Below, in pieces: positions 23,901 to 36,588 of a stretch of 64,000 nucleotides of DNA. Under the pieces are notes generated by a model. It saw only the letters and a list, made by a program, of their open reading frames with translations, was not told the origin of the DNA and made no database searches. A program made the position numbers and the translations under genes. This DNA comes from Apiospora phragmitis. Taxonomy: Eukaryota > Ascomycota > Sordariomycetes > Amphisphaeriales > Apiosporaceae. The first letter of the stretch is position 1. Each line of letters starts with the position of its first letter. The stretch is from contig JAQQWL010000001.1 of assembly GCA_038363925.1 (NCBI GenBank), forward strand, positions 2,108,001-2,172,000, read 5' to 3'.

Positions 23901-24088
23901 GAAGTTCCACAGGGGAACGTTACTACGGAAGAGGTGCGTCACAGCGCATCATGAAGATGTGGAAGAAATAATCTAACTCGGTTGCAGGCGGCGTTCAAAA
24001 CATTCTACGGAAGGACAGGCGGGACAGCAGCAGGAGTAAAGACAGGAAGAAGTCTGGGGGTATTCGGGGCATTCGTGGCTTTGTTTGA
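20941..24088 (+). CDS. TSC1: Hamartin (TSC1) homologue, with one apparent frameshift
   Basis: Homologue of tuberous sclerosis 1, the scaffold of the TSC complex that restrains Rheb/TORC1 signalling. A tiny first exon (20941-20954, MASAP) joins across an 86-base intron to SFKELSKAISSFIPTARLPL. The N-terminal hamartin helical-repeat core follows, with AKVIQWWEQLLPMLDLLNQE, KYMVDKKWRSHALNLMGDYI and HLSTLFNLYARILFWERE, then a conserved block LHENFYTLTIDSEKTDFGRW. A Ser-rich linker leads to a long coiled coil (roughly residues 640-880). The frame shifts by one base at 23751-23757 (VDSIVG / SDPDNYDADV). A 54-base intron (23934-23987) then leads to the typical Lys/Arg-rich tail ending SGGIRGIRGFV. 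The length is about 1000 residues. TSC1 is absent from budding yeast but present in fission yeast and many filamentous fungi. Confidence 0.88.
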
Positions 24089-25185
24089 GATGCAGCACGC
24101 CCATCTACACTTCATGAAGGGTTCTGCTCGAGTATTACTTAAAGTGCCCCTAAAGGCATCTCATGATACGTTCCGTATTAGTAACTCTGTCCCATGAGGT
24201 CAACTACATTTCCATTCAATCGTGACGACCCACCAGTGCCACGATCGTAGTGTAATATCTCGGGGAGGTATTCTGATCCGAGAATAACATCCAAATATGA
24301 AAAGTACGACATGGCTTGGGACCACGGGGCACAAAGTTGGGCTGAGCAATGGTTATGAGACAGCAATTACACAAGACTTGGCGGTTAGGTTGGGTTATTG
24401 GGGGCCGTGGCGTCGACTTACCATCATGTACGTTGTTAGTGGCCGGCATGCAGCAGGTGTCTCTGCCTGCATGAAGTTAGACGCAGGAACAAGCCAGGTC
24501 GAGAACGCCCCCCGACAGGGAGCGAGCAAAGCAACGGACTCTGTGAATGCCACTGTTTTCTTTCTTTCTCCCGTCCCCACCACCCGCTCGCTCTCCTTGA
24601 TCTCCTCGCTTCCGACCTGACAGAAAAGACATCAACAAGCACTCACTAGCTTGGTGCCTGGATTATGTGGGTTCCTAAGAGCAGAAGCAAGCAACAATAG
24701 AAGTAGCTCTTGTCTTTATCCTCATCCTCTTACCTAAAATTATTAATTTGTGTGGCAAGATGCGAATGGTGTGACTGAAGAATACGAGGTAAGCAAGGCG
24801 CTTGAATAGCATACCTATTTGTTCCGGCCATCCGTACAGCAGAAATTCGACAGGTCATGCATCATCACTTCCAAATGCAACTGCAGGGCAAATGCAGTCA
24901 CACCACCAACCTGGCTGGCTACCATCCATCACATACAAATGTAGTACCTACCCCCGGCCAGTGCTGGGAAGAACTAAACCTAAAGTAAAAACTGGCATTC
25001 ACGGGACAGCACGAAGGTTGACCCGAATGAGCAAGAATGACAAGGGACAAACATCAGACGGACCCCGAGGTCATTGGTCCGATCTCAACAAACCCTGGTC
25101 CTTGTCAGGTCAGGAACATGGTTGTGACTATGGTTGGGTTGGGGGTGTTTGATTCTGACTACAGCTGGACCTCTCGCTCGCGTCG

Positions 25186-25203
25186 ACACACACACACACA
25201 CAC
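25186..25203. repeat. AC dinucleotide microsatellite
   Basis: An (AC)n run of about nine units, followed by imperfect CACGCACGCAC. Located in the promoter region of the glucanase gene. Confidence 0.85.
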
Positions 25204-25617
25204 GCACGCACATATTGGAGAAGCGAGAAGCAATATGCAGGGGGTGGGAATGAGAAAGGAGAAGAAAAAACGCGAAAAGCGCAACGTAACGCTACCTCCA
25301 AAGTTCAGTCATGGCAAGCCCGGTCAGCAGTCTAGACTTCGTACCTGCTACGTAGTCGTATTAGCTCTTACGTAGTCGTCGGCTGTCGGTTCAGGTACAT
25401 GCCTGCCTACCTACCTACCAGACCAATACCACCCAAGACGAGGAACATAGAGAATGAGAAGGAAAAAAAAGACGTTAGACAGGTCCAGCCGAGAGAGGGA
25501 GGGCCAAGCTAGGCGCGCGCACCCAGATTTCCCATTCCATCATGGGAAGGTGGGAATCAACAACATTGGTAAATACGGGCTGTGTGCTGTGTCGGTCTCG
25601 ATGTGTAGGTAATATGT

Positions 25618-25690
25618 GACTTCTTTTTCCTCTCTTTTCCTCTCTCTCTCTCACTCTCTCTTACTCTCTTCCTCCCTTCCACTCACCACA
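25618..25690 (+). promoter_or_regulatory. CT-rich tract upstream of the GH17 gene
   Basis: A nearly uninterrupted pyrimidine stretch on the coding strand, including (TC)n, about 350-420 bases upstream of the start codon. CT-rich tracts are a known feature of strong core promoters in filamentous fungi and often lie close to transcription starts. The link to this gene is inference from position. Confidence 0.5.
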
Positions 25691-26034
25691 TCGTCTGTTT
25701 GGATTCCCTATTCAGACTGTCGTGATATACGCTCGCTTGCCGGTTGCTACCTATTTGCAATCCTTCTTTCTTCTTATACCTACATTATCAACCTTTTATT
25801 GCCCCTCGCTCGCTTTGTCTCTCGTTGTAAACCATCCCCTTTGGGGCTTTCTATATTGCCTACTTCTACCTACTACCTACATAATCTCAATCCAATCCTC
25901 AGTAGTAGTAGTAGTAGCACAGCACCTAAAGCTTAAATCCTCCAGGAAAAGAAGCCGTAACCTTACTTGCCTCCCCCCTTTTAATACAATTATTCTCACC
26001 CTGTCGACCTACCCCTACCACCACCGCCATCATC

Positions 26035-27601
26035 ATGCGTGTCACTGGCGGAATCTTGGCACTGGCCGCCGGGGCCTCGGCCGCCACCAAAGGCTTCAAC
26101 TACGGCAGCACCTTCACCGGCGGCGCCGCCAAGCAGCAAGCAGACTTCGAGGCCGAGTTCACGGCGGCGCAGAAGCTGGCCGGCGCGCCCGGCTTCACCT
26201 CGGCGCGCCTCTACACCATGGTCCAGGGTGGCACCGCCAACTCGCCCATCTCGGCCATCCAGGCCGCCATCAACACCAAGACGTCGCTGCTGCTCGGGCT
26301 CTGGGCCTCGGCCGGCGACGCCACCTTCAGCAACGAGTTGACGGCGCTCAAGTCGGCCATCGACATGTACGGCACCGCCTTCACCAGCATCGTCGAGGGT
26401 ATCTCCATCGGCTCTGAGGACCTGTACCGCAACAGCGCGTAAGTTACTTACCTACACATGTACCCACCAGCCACGCCAGACTCAACTAACAACAATGGCT
26501 CGCTTTGTAGCATGGGCGCGAAGAATGGCGAGAACCCTGGTGTCAACCCGGAAGTGATCGTCCAGTACATCGGCGAGGTCAAGAAGCTGATCTCGGGAAC
26601 GAGCCTTACTGCCCCTATCGGTCACGTCGACACGTGGACCGCCTGGGCCAACGGTTCCAACAAGGCGGTCGCCGATGCTTGCGACTGGCTCGGCACCGAC
26701 GCTTACCCCTACTTCCAAGATACCATGTCCAACCCGATCGCCCAAGGTCTTCCGCTCTTTGACGACGCTCTGGGCCAGACTCAGGCGGCTGCTGGCGGAA
26801 AGCCGGTCTGGGTTACAGAAACTGGTAAGTACTTAACGTTTGCCCTTTTTGAACACCCTCCGGCCTCACGAATGCCTTGCCGAATATAAATACTGACACC
26901 TCTTCTTCATAGGCTGGCCTGTTAGTGGCAAGACAGTCGGCGAAGCCGTGCCCTCAACTGAGAACGCCAAGAAGTACTGGGACACGGTTGGTTGCGGCAA
27001 GCTTTTCGGCAACGTGAACACGTGGTGGTACACGCTGCAGGATGCCGCTCCCGACATGCCCAACCCCAGCTTTGGCCTGGTCGGCACCGACCTCAACGGC
27101 AAGCCCCTGTTCGACCTCTCATGCTCCAACGTCGAGTCGTCCAGCTCTTCTTCGGGCTCTGCGTCTCAGAGCACCACCATGTCGACGGCCGTTGGTGGAC
27201 CTTCGGCCTCGGCCACTGGTAACACCGGTGGCAGCCCCGGTATCGGCGGAAGCGGCCAGTCCTCGCAGCTAAGCCTCGAGGCTTCGGCTACTGGTGCTGC
27301 GAGCGTCACCGTCAGCGCTATCAACCCTGGTAGCACCAGCGGTTCGGGAAGCGGCTCAGGAAGTGGCGGTGGCTCGGGAAGCGGCAGCGGCAGCGGCGGA
27401 AACTACGGGTCGTCGAGCCCTAGCTCGGGTGTCGGCTCCGGTTCCGGTGCTGGTAGTGGTTATGGCTCTAACAGCACCGTCACCACCGGCTCGCCCAGCC
27501 CCACTCAGCTCCCTGGCACCAGCGCCGCGGCGTCTGACATGTCGTCTGGTGCTTATGGCGCACTGGTCGCTGCCATCATCATCGCCCTCTCTGCTCTGTA
27601 G
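26035..27601 (+). CDS. eglC: GPI-anchored endo-1,3-beta-glucanase, GH17
   Basis: Secreted cell-wall glucanase of glycoside hydrolase family 17, 468 residues. Three exons (26035-26438, 26511-26824, 26913-27601) join in frame. [19 protein letters not shown] is a short signal peptide, followed by the GH17 barrel starting [11 protein letters not shown]. The likely acid/base Glu is E128 in [11 protein letters not shown], and the nucleophile is E238 in [11 protein letters not shown], split by the second intron just after the Glu. The barrel ends [20 protein letters not shown] Ser/Gly-rich linker of about 150 residues follows, then a GPI-type tail ([22 protein letters not shown]). This is the EglC/Scw type of enzyme that trims or remodels beta-1,3-glucan in the wall. 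All expected catalytic residues are present and the frame is intact. Confidence 0.93.
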
Positions 27602-28824
27602 AAAGAAGGAATGATTGATTTCTAGTATACAAAGCTGAGGCCCATAGGGCTCACGGGATGGTCGGCGTTAAATGTGCACATTTACTTTCGATCCGTTTTT
27701 ATGGATATGGGTATGATTAGGAATAGGGATATGGACATGGGAAACGACACCAAAAAGCCTGAAAATGGATGATGCAATAGACTTGACTTCGAGACTTTGA
27801 CTTAACACTTTTGTAATATGCTCTCTCGCCCTTCATGAGGAGTGTAAGTGGTGGCATCCTTGCTTACCGATTCTTGAACAAAGATTGACATTCGAAATAT
27901 TTAAATGAACACTATTCTGGAAACTGTCGGGTGATTTCTGTGAGAACCTTCGCCTCTTAACGTGATTGTCCGGCTTAGTGGCTATGATAGAGGATATACG
28001 TAAATGAGTGTTCGGTGATCATTAAACAACTACTGATCCTCCTATGTTAATGTTTGCGACCACGAGGGCTAGCACAGCTCACGGACTTTTGTCGCCGTCT
28101 AGTGGTGACAGCATAATATCCATGGCCATTTCTAGTGCTGCTTATCCACCAGACGACCAGACCAGACTACCAGACTTGATGGACGTAATAAAAATACGCG
28201 ATGCCATGAATATCTCTGGGTCCCAACTGTCCGAAATTTATATACCCTTTGCTACATACATATGACTAGAAAAGGCCGCGTCAAGATTCCCGTGATTTTG
28301 TCAAGGCCAAGCTCCAATAGAAGATAATGAATTGTTCCGAGTCGAGATAGATCGGGCACGGGGCTAAGCGCTTCCACCTTGTAACACAATATATATCCGT
28401 TAGTACACATATTTGGTCAAACCATGACTAGAACGGAAGGTGAGCTGTTGTCGAGCTTATATAACCACCGATTTCCGCTCTCCGGGTCCATGGAGTCTTC
28501 TGATGGGCATGACCCCTGTTACTTGATTCGCAAAGAACTTGGAAGTTGTTTACACGACGAAGGCAGGCTCTCAGTGTCACCAGTAACCATACCCAGAATG
28601 TTTTCTTCAATGATAAAAGTGTCCCAATAATATATAAGAACTACCTGACCTGTTATGCTTCGCTCTGCTCTCTATCCCATAACAGGAGCGGCATGTAGAA
28701 ATACTAAAACCATCATTTTCAGATAATATAACGCCATGGTTTTCCTTCCTACCTTTCCTCCCCCGTCGTGAAAAGACCCATAAGAAAGAGAGAGAGAAAC
28801 GGGGGCGGCGGGTTAGGGGGTACT
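27602..28824. other. Intergenic, convergent 3' regions
   Basis: 1.2 kb between the converging GH17 and kinase genes. AT-rich and without a convincing open frame. An AGAGAGAG run lies near 28787-28796. Confidence 0.5.
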
Positions 28825-30305
28825 TCATTGAATCTTACCGACCCCCTTAAGTCGAAGATACACATCCGTACCCCAGCCGTGGAGGCTCTGCACGTTGATC
28901 CCACCCCCAAAGTACTCGGCATAGGCCCGGCTCAGCGGCAAGCCGTACCCCAGGCCGGCGATGGAGCTGCCCCCGCCATTGGCGCCCCGAGATGAGGTTG
29001 AGGGCGTCGGAGCCCATCATGCCGCCGCCCTCGCTGCCGCCGCCGCCGCCGCCACCGGGCACGTCGTCATAGTCGGAAAACGTCGTGAAGCTGTAGCTCC
29101 AGACGTTGGGCAGCACGTCGGGCGAGATGCCGCCGCCGCGGTCCCGGATGCGGATCGTGACGCCGGGCGCGTTGTCGTCGAGCGGCTTGATGTCCTCGCT
29201 GCGGAAGGCGCCCATGTCCTCGGCGGGCGGGCGCAGCGTGACGCGGGGCGGCCCCGCGTCGGGCGGCTCGGGCGCGACCGTGATGACGACGGGCTCACGG
29301 TTGCGGCGCGTCTCGACCGTGGCGCGGAACGCGTTCTTGAGCAGCTCCGTGATGATGTACTCGAGGTGCATCGGCACGTAGGCGAACTGCGTCTCGGGCT
29401 CGCCGTCGATGACCCAGCGCGGGCGCACGCCGTACTTGAGCTCGCACAGCTCCGCCACCCAGTTGGCGCACGAGTCTACCACCTGCGCCGGGCACAGCGC
29501 CGTGTCGATAACGCCGATGTAGCTGGGGTGCTCGGGGCAGGGGGTAGGGCTCGAGGCCGGGTCGAAGTGCGGCGCCGAGCTGTAGTGCAGGGCGATGTGC
29601 TGCTCGGCGATCAGGCGGGTCCCGATGCGGGCGCGCAGATGCTCGTCCAGGAAGCGCGTGACCTCGCCCGGGGGAGATGTAGCGCCGGCACTCGAGGAAG
29701 CCCTTGGCAAGGATGGGAATCGTGTCCTGGTGGGTTGCGACTAGCTCGGCCAGAACCGAGGTAAACCGGATTTCGGCGTCGAGATTCGCAATGGTGCGGT
29801 GCTTCCAGGGAAGCAGTGTCGAGAGCGAGTGCAGATAGTTGTTATAGATCTTGCTGATGTTGGGATTCGACACCACAATGAAAGGCAGGTTGCGCAGGGC
29901 CTGGATGCGACGGGCCAGCCTGATGGGCAACAGACTCAGGGTGAAGTTGGCGGATTGGAAGAGGGCCTCGCTCGCCAAGGGCGGGCGACCATGCTTGACC
30001 AGATCAGCCAGGCTCAGGGAATGCTGATGTCTGTTGCTGAGGTCGACGATTTCGTCGTCGGTCACGGCGGCCGTGCTCGGGGGGTGCGACCATTTCTGGG
30101 GCGGCGAGACATTGGCCGAGGTGGAATAGAAGGAGGTTACAGTTTGGCTCAAGTAGGACAGTGCAACAGTCGTCGTAGTCGTCTTCGTGGTTTTCAAACG
30201 GCCCAAGGGCCTGTACAGGGCCTTCATGGTGGCATTGCGTTGTGGCCGAGGAAGAGAAGAAGAAACACGGATTCTGTTAAGAGCCCTGGCAGTTGCTAGA
30301 GGCAT
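28825..30305 (-). CDS. Mitochondrial PDK/BCKDK-family protein kinase (two apparent frameshifts)
   Basis: Mitochondrial kinase of the GHKL type that phosphorylates and inactivates pyruvate dehydrogenase or branched-chain 2-oxoacid dehydrogenase. The N-terminus ([20 protein letters not shown]) is Arg/Ser-rich, as expected for import. The helical-bundle domain includes [20 protein letters not shown] and [17 protein letters not shown]. The nucleotide-binding domain shows the N-box [14 protein letters not shown], the G1 box [14 protein letters not shown] and the G2 box [18 protein letters not shown], ending [16 protein letters not shown] before TGA at 28825-28827. These parts lie in three reading frames. 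One base appears extra at 29667-29677 (a CCCGGGGG run, within [13 protein letters not shown]) and another near 28979-28990 (before [13 protein letters not shown]). Without these the protein would be complete and intronless. Whether it prefers PDH or BCKDH cannot be decided. Confidence 0.85.
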
Positions 30306-31036
30306 TGATCATGACCTTTAGGTCAATTGGCAGTTTGTGAGGTGGACTTGGGATGGAAAAGTCGGTGTCGGCGTCGGCGTCGGTGTCGGTGTCGGTGTCG
30401 GCGGTCGGCGGTCGGCGGTCGGCAACTGGCAATATCATGTCGATATCAGCCGTCGAGAGGAAGAGAATGCTTGCTTGCCGACCTACAAATCCGAGCATGT
30501 ACGGAGTAATCGAACCGACTTCAATTGAAGTATCCCGCTAACAAACCAAAACCCCCACGTCACTGTGCATTTTGATTTCCTTATCGCGTCCAATGAAGCC
30601 CGAGATAAGCACTACCCCCGTGCCATGTGACTGACTAACTGATGCCCATGATGATGTTCATGATGGCAATTTTCAATGCATTGCTGAGGCACGTATGCTA
30701 CGATACTGTATGGATCATGTCGAACTCTGTATTAATTGGTTTTATTGTGATAATTTCTTTGTCGCCAAGAGAGACCGTGATAGTATATGGCATCCATTCA
30801 GCCTATCCAACCCGAAAATGCATTATGTCCTCGCTGCTTGCGTACACATACTTTTCATAAGGAGATGTAAATAGTAAAAAGGAGTTCAATCATCTTGCCA
30901 ACGCCCGCCCAAGTTTTGTAAATCCATCCGTGCAACGCTTCCTCGAAGATCACCATTAGATCTACATGTAGTCTTTATATACACCCTCACACACAACTTT
31001 CTTCTCGTCATATAGACAGACAGACACTTAGTTCGC
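30306..31036. other. Intergenic region between class VII chitin synthase 3' end and kinase start
   Basis: About 730 bases with the kinase promoter and the chitin synthase 3' UTR. A GTCGGC-type repeat at 30361-30424 is listed separately. No other gene seen. Confidence 0.5.
30361..30424. repeat. (GTCGGC/GTCGGT)n short tandem repeat
   Basis: About ten 6-base units alternating GTCGGC and GTCGGT, then three or four 7-base GTCGGCG-like units, directly upstream of the mitochondrial kinase start codon on the opposite strand. Probably in its promoter or 5' UTR. Confidence 0.85.
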
Positions 31037-34000
31037 TTACATGTTGGCAAGCTCGTTGTCGATCTGTCGGTCCATATACGTTTCCTCTCGCCCACCAGCT
31101 CCGTCTGGAGCCTCTGCTCGACCAAGGCACGTACCTGCTTCTTGGTCACCGTGTCGAGATCTACTTCTCTCAGCACGCCTTGGATAGCGTCAAGAATCAT
31201 GCTGTCGTCAGGACCGGCATTGCCGCGCTGGAAGTCAAACGAAGCCATGCTCTGGTGGCCGCCGTGATGGCCCAGGGCAGACCTGTGACCTCCGCTGTAA
31301 CCCAGCGTGGCCTGCGATTGACGGTGCATATCCCGTCCGGGCATAGGCGACGCGTTAGCCACGCCGCGCAGGTTGGTCATGGATGGCCGGTCTTGGTAGG
31401 GGGTTTGCATCCGCTGGATATCGCCGAACGAAGCCGTCGACTGGCGGTGCCCTAGATGCGACGGCTGATCGCTGTACGGGGCAAAGGGTGTGCTGCGACC
31501 ATGTGGTGCGGGCGACTGCGAAGTAGGCGGCATGAAGGTGGACCCTGCGCGGCCATTGCCCTGCAGGCCAGTCAGGACGCTGGGCTGCCGAATGGACGAG
31601 TACACGCTCTTGATCTCATCCATCTCGTAGCTGTCACCGAAAGGCGTTCCGTAATCGGCCTTTTCAGCGTGCACCCCACGACGACCAGGTAGCTGGTTCA
31701 TCATGGCATAGTCGTCCCATCGCTGCAGCGGGATGCTGGAAGGAACAAATTTCTCGTCATCCACAGCCACGATACGCTTGTCTCCCTTCTCCCCAATGAC
31801 GACACGGGTGTTACCCCAACTGAAATCGTCCTGGCGCCAGAAGGAGAAGATGGGCAGGATGAAACTGTAAATGGGGAAAGCAAGGAGATAGATGATCATC
31901 CAGCCGATCTGAAGGTTTAGAAAGTTAGTGGGTTCACATGAAGAGTTGGGTATTGGCTAAGGAAAGAACGTACGTGTTGCCAGCGGCGCTTGAGGATGAA
32001 GATGAGTGCCTGAAGACCATAGACGGCACCAATCATGATGATGGAAAGCATCGGGAATTGGCCCTGGTGCGTCGCCACACGGTAAATGAGATAGGCGATA
32101 TAGATGGTGGTGGCCGGAAGGATGATTGTTCCCGTGAGATCGATGAAAACCACAAATCGCATCGAGAAACAACAGAAACCACACATGTTCTGGACCATGA
32201 TGAGTTCAGCCAAGTTGTGAATGGTCGAGTTGATCCATCGGCGTCTCTGCGAAAAGAAGAACGCTCCACTCGTCGGGGGCGGCGGTCTCGCAGTAAGCAT
32301 CCGAGATGAACTTGTAAGCCATGTAGGGGAAGTGCTTGATCATGATTGTTGTCAGGTATCGATCCTCTCCAAGGGACAGCAGATTCTTCTTGTGAAGCGT
32401 GTCAACGTTGCAAATGCTGTAATCCTTGATGACGGCGTCCGAGATGATAAGCGGCTTGCCCTTGTCGGCAGTTCGAAGACGGTACATGGTGAAACTGGTA
32501 ACATGTTAGCATCATTTTCTTGATGGTTCGAGAAAAGGGGGCCAGGGACAACTAACCATCCAGGAAGACAAGTAACGCTACCAAACAGCGACTCGAAAGC
32601 CTTGGCCAAGTGATGGGAGATGAAGTATTCGTAGACCTGGATCATACTCCACCACGAACGCTCTTCGTTTTGCAGACCAGTCTCGCCACAAATACCAGCA
32701 ATCTTGGCATTGTTTGTACATGCAGCGACCAGACGGTTGAGGGAGTCCTCACGAACACAAGTATCGGCATCAACCATCATCAGGTACTCGTAGAGCTCGG
32801 GGTCGACACCAATGATGTTGTTGATCTGGTGGAAGATTTCAAGTTCAAGAGGGTTCATTGGGGCTCGGTGGTGCACACGGTTCAAGAAGCTCATCAGCAA
32901 GATCTGCGAATCACGCTTGCCACGGTTACCAGGCTTGGACTTGCTCTGCTCCGACTCCTTACCGACCTTGACGATGACGATGTATGGAACAACATTGCCT
33001 TCGTACTCATACAGACCTGAGTAGACCTTTCCGTAGTTGAGCTGTTCGGCGCCAGTTCCAACAGACTTGAATGGCAATGCCGGAGGATCAACCTTGGGAT
33101 CAACCCCCAAAATGTCCAGTACAATCTTGGGTGTCGGTCGGTCATTGCCCTGTCCGACGATGACACCATCGCAAATGACGCAGATCAATTTGCGTTTATT
33201 GTCGTACTGAAGCGCAGTGAGGGAATCAAGGGCCTTCCTGAGGGAATCTTCGCCTTCGGTGTATGCGGGAACCTGGCAGATAACAAACTTGTCTTGAGGC
33301 GCGGGTTGTCGCTTCGAGCCAAACTGCAAGGCAGAAAGGAACTTGATGAGAATAACCGCACAGAGAAGAATAGTGAAGGCTAGCAGGATGTAGTTGTTGA
33401 CCTGGCATCTTGCAGAATAACGGAAGTCGGGAATGCCGACGTAGAAGAGGTTCTTGACGCAGTTGACACTGTTGCCCATACGGGTAGACGTGGTGGCATT
33501 CCCATCCGCATTGCTCATAGCAGAATGCCACAGATCGGTGACATCCTCACCTGGGTGGTTACTGACAATCTCCATGAGAGCGGGATCCAAGAATTTGTAC
33601 TTGTCTTGGTTCTTCATGTAGTCAACCGTGTGGAAGTAATCAGTGAGGTCGTAGATGGCATCTTCGTAGATAAACCATGGATGATTCTCCTTTTGTCCTT
33701 CGTCGGTCACATCCTTCTTATCCCAGACAAGGTCACCGTGGTAATACTCCTTCATCCTGGGCAAGAAAGTATCGCGGTACCAGTTGGGGTTCTTCAACTT
33801 GGAGCCTGGGTCTGGTTGTTTCGAGCCAGTTGTGTGCATGCCCAATGGGTCTGGCGCAGTAGTGTTGGGGAAAAGAGTCAAATCGTCAGAGAGACCGAGG
33901 CCGGGGCAAACGAGTGGCAGAGGGGGGACAAAGTACACGTCGAGGTTCTGGCCTGCGAAGGGCATCATGTTCTCGGAGGTCGTTTGGATGTTGGTGTCGC

Positions 34001-36588
34001 TATGCTGCAGCCTGTAGAAAGGCGTCATGTCGTAGACCTTACCGCGAAGACTGATCCAGTAGTCATCTTCACCCAAGTGTGTGGCGATTTCGTCCTGACT
34101 CCAAGCCTTGTCTGAATTGGGACATAACAGGTGACCGAAAGCAATGATCCAGAAGAGGATGAAGGCATTGGCCAGGCAGATAAAAAACACCAAGACCACC
34201 TTTTCACGCCACGCCAAGCGGACGTCGGGTCGCTTCATGCGTCCGACAAAACTGAGGAGAGGAGACGGGATCCAGAACGTAAGAGCCCAGACGAGACCGA
34301 CCCAGAGTCGGCGAGTCATTGTGGACTCAGTCGTCTCCACGTGCTTCCCTTCGGCGAGGTCAGGGTCCAGATTGTTGATGAAGTCGCCCTCTGCAGTATA
34401 GTATACTTGGTCTCGCTGGCTATCGCCTTTCCGACCAAGGCCATAGTCGCCAGGGGTGGCATTTCGAAGCCCACTTGGAGCGATGGACGGAGCACCGGCT
34501 GCCATGGGATTGAATCCCAAGGACATCTGGCTTTGGTTTTGGTCGTGTTGCATGATGTGATCACGACTATTATTTGAGCCGTAATCGAGGGGCGTTGCAC
34601 CGGCACCGAAGTAGTTGCTACCCGTGTTGGAATAGCCAGTTTCCATGCCAGAACCCATAACATGCATGTTGCCCATGCCAGGAAGATTCTGCTCGGGCTT
34701 CAGATCCAGCATGCTCTCCGCCTCCCACCACGCGGTCTCGCGCATCCAGACACGCTCCCTGCCGACCACGACTTCGCCATTGCTCCAGCCACGCTCGAGG
34801 ATCCAGGTCTCGATCCCGTCGCGGCCGTCTCGACAACCCAAAGGAGCAAAGCGTTGGCAGAACTCCTCGAGATCAAAGTCGGCAGTGAAATCCAGGTTCT
34901 TGTTTCGGCGGTTGGCCCATTCCGGCAATCTCCATGCTCGGAGCTGACGTGAAACAGTACCTGCAGACCAGGCCGATGTAATGGAAGGTAGTGCTGCCAA
35001 ACTGGAGGGCGACTCGTCGGTAGGGTGGAGTGATAGGTGGTACCAGGCTCGACTGCTGCTCAACACAGCCGGCAGGTCAAACCGTCCAGCTCGACCAAGA
35101 TTGATACCTTGGCCAGCTATCGGGAACAACAGCTTCTTCAGGAAACCATCATCCTCGCTTGCAAGACCAACCTTCTCCAATATGACTTCCCGCTTCTCGA
35201 GCTCATGCTGCTTCTCTCTACCTATTGGGCCCGTCATGATCCCTAGCTCTGGACCAACGTCCGAAACGGCGTTCTGCATCTCGCGCAGGACCGAGGTTCC
35301 GGCGCCGACTACATCAACACCGTCCTCCTTCATCTCGGCGTTGATGCCCGCAGTATCATCGAAAATTCCACGCATGGCAACAGCCTTGCCAAGAGCCGGA
35401 TCGGGGATCTCAACTACTGTGATGCAGACGGTGTCGCCATTGTCTTCGTTCGACGTGGGTGTTCGCACGCCGCGCCCGTCGAGCGACTCGGTTCCATCTC
35501 GAATCCGGCTCATCTGAAGTGCAATGGCCTCGTTTGCCTTGGAGATAACCCAATCAACCAAGGCCTCATAGAGACCACCAACCAGTGTCTTCCTATCCTC
35601 CGTGCTGCACTGCCTGGCCAAGACCTCCGGGTCGAGACCCAGGAGACCACTGACATCTTCGCAAATTTCGTCGAGAGAATCCTCGTCAACGCCATAATCG
35701 AGCGTGTTTCCAAGCTTCAACAGGCCAGCAAGGGTGGAAATGAAGTTGCGGTGGGACGAGCCCTTGATACCGATTTCTTTCAAGGCGGCCCGGAAATCGT
35801 CCGCTGCTGCAGCATCGTCGGCAGTTGGCAGATAGGAAGGCGGATCATAGGTCCCCGATCGTGCAAGCAACGTGTATGCTGATGCTGGTTTCAAGCCTAG
35901 GAACTCCCGCTCCGCAGGGGTGGATGCGGATGTTAGGAGGTAGTAGAAGACGTCGAATGCTCGGTGCCCGGGCTCCGAGGGGATGTTGAGAAGTCCTCGG
36001 AAAGTGTCGATACCTCCCTGAGAAAGCGCAACGGAAGCGGCCGTCAGGTTACCGGCTAGGTTCAGTGTGAGCGTCACCCCAAGAGCTGCTTGTCGAGCCG
36101 TAGCGTGGTTGTTGGGAGTCACACATTCCACAAACGGTCGGATCAGCCCAAGAGCAGTATAAACGGTAGTAGGCACGGTCAGCGGAAGAGAGGAGAGGAA
36201 AGGAGACAGGACTGAGGGTGCAGAGGGGTGAAGAGACCTAGGAGAAGTTAGCAAGCCTATTCGCTGCGGACGATAGATGTGAGACCAACCCCAAGATTAT
36301 ACAGCCGTCCTCGGCTCGGCGACGAGCATGTTCCCAAGCTCTAGCCGCGAGTGTTTGGTCGACGGTGCCACCGTTCTGGCCTCCTTGTTGAGCAGTGAGC
36401 CAGGTGTTGATCACTAGGCTCGTACCAGCATCCAGCTGATATGGCTGGGACGAGAGGTAGACGTTGTGGATGCCATTAAGAAGGGTAGTCGTCGAGACTT
36501 GAGAAGACTGTTGACCAGCTCCGCGAGGTCCACCGGCAGCTTCAGATGCCACCGAGTACATGGACATGCGGCCCTGTTGGTGTGCCAT
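31037..36588 (-). CDS. Class VII chitin synthase with vestigial myosin-motor domain (two apparent frameshifts)
   Basis: Family-2 glycosyltransferase that polymerises UDP-GlcNAc into chitin, CsmB/Chs7 type. Four exons: 36588-36290, 36237-32557, 32494-31974, 31908-31037. The N-terminal 700 or so residues resemble a shortened myosin motor but have no P-loop: where class V has GESGSGKT this protein has GSLHPSAPS. Next come two membrane spans ([20 protein letters not shown] and a second span), a cytochrome-b5-like domain ([20 protein letters not shown]), then the catalytic domain with [20 protein letters not shown], the DAD motif in [29 protein letters not shown] and QRRRW. An extra A (T on the coding strand) at 32252-32255 breaks the frame exactly before [10 protein letters not shown] base is missing near 31081-31083; restoring it gives a C-terminal DEK_C-like end ([20 protein letters not shown]) and the stop at 31037. 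It is divergent from the class V gene. Confidence 0.9.

Larger units (their letters stand above)
24089..26034. other. Intergenic / promoter of the GH17 glucanase gene
   Basis: A 1.9 kb stretch with simple repeats but no gene I can support: an AC microsatellite near 25186-25203, TACC repetition near 25407-25420, and a CT-rich tract at 25618-25690. A leader with a TAG(TAG)n run (25904-25917) precedes the start codon. Confidence 0.55.

Noticed and set aside
28961..29764. 267-codon plus-strand open frame over the kinase gene
   Set aside because: GC-rich antisense shadow; the minus strand carries the N, G1 and G2 boxes of a PDK-type kinase.
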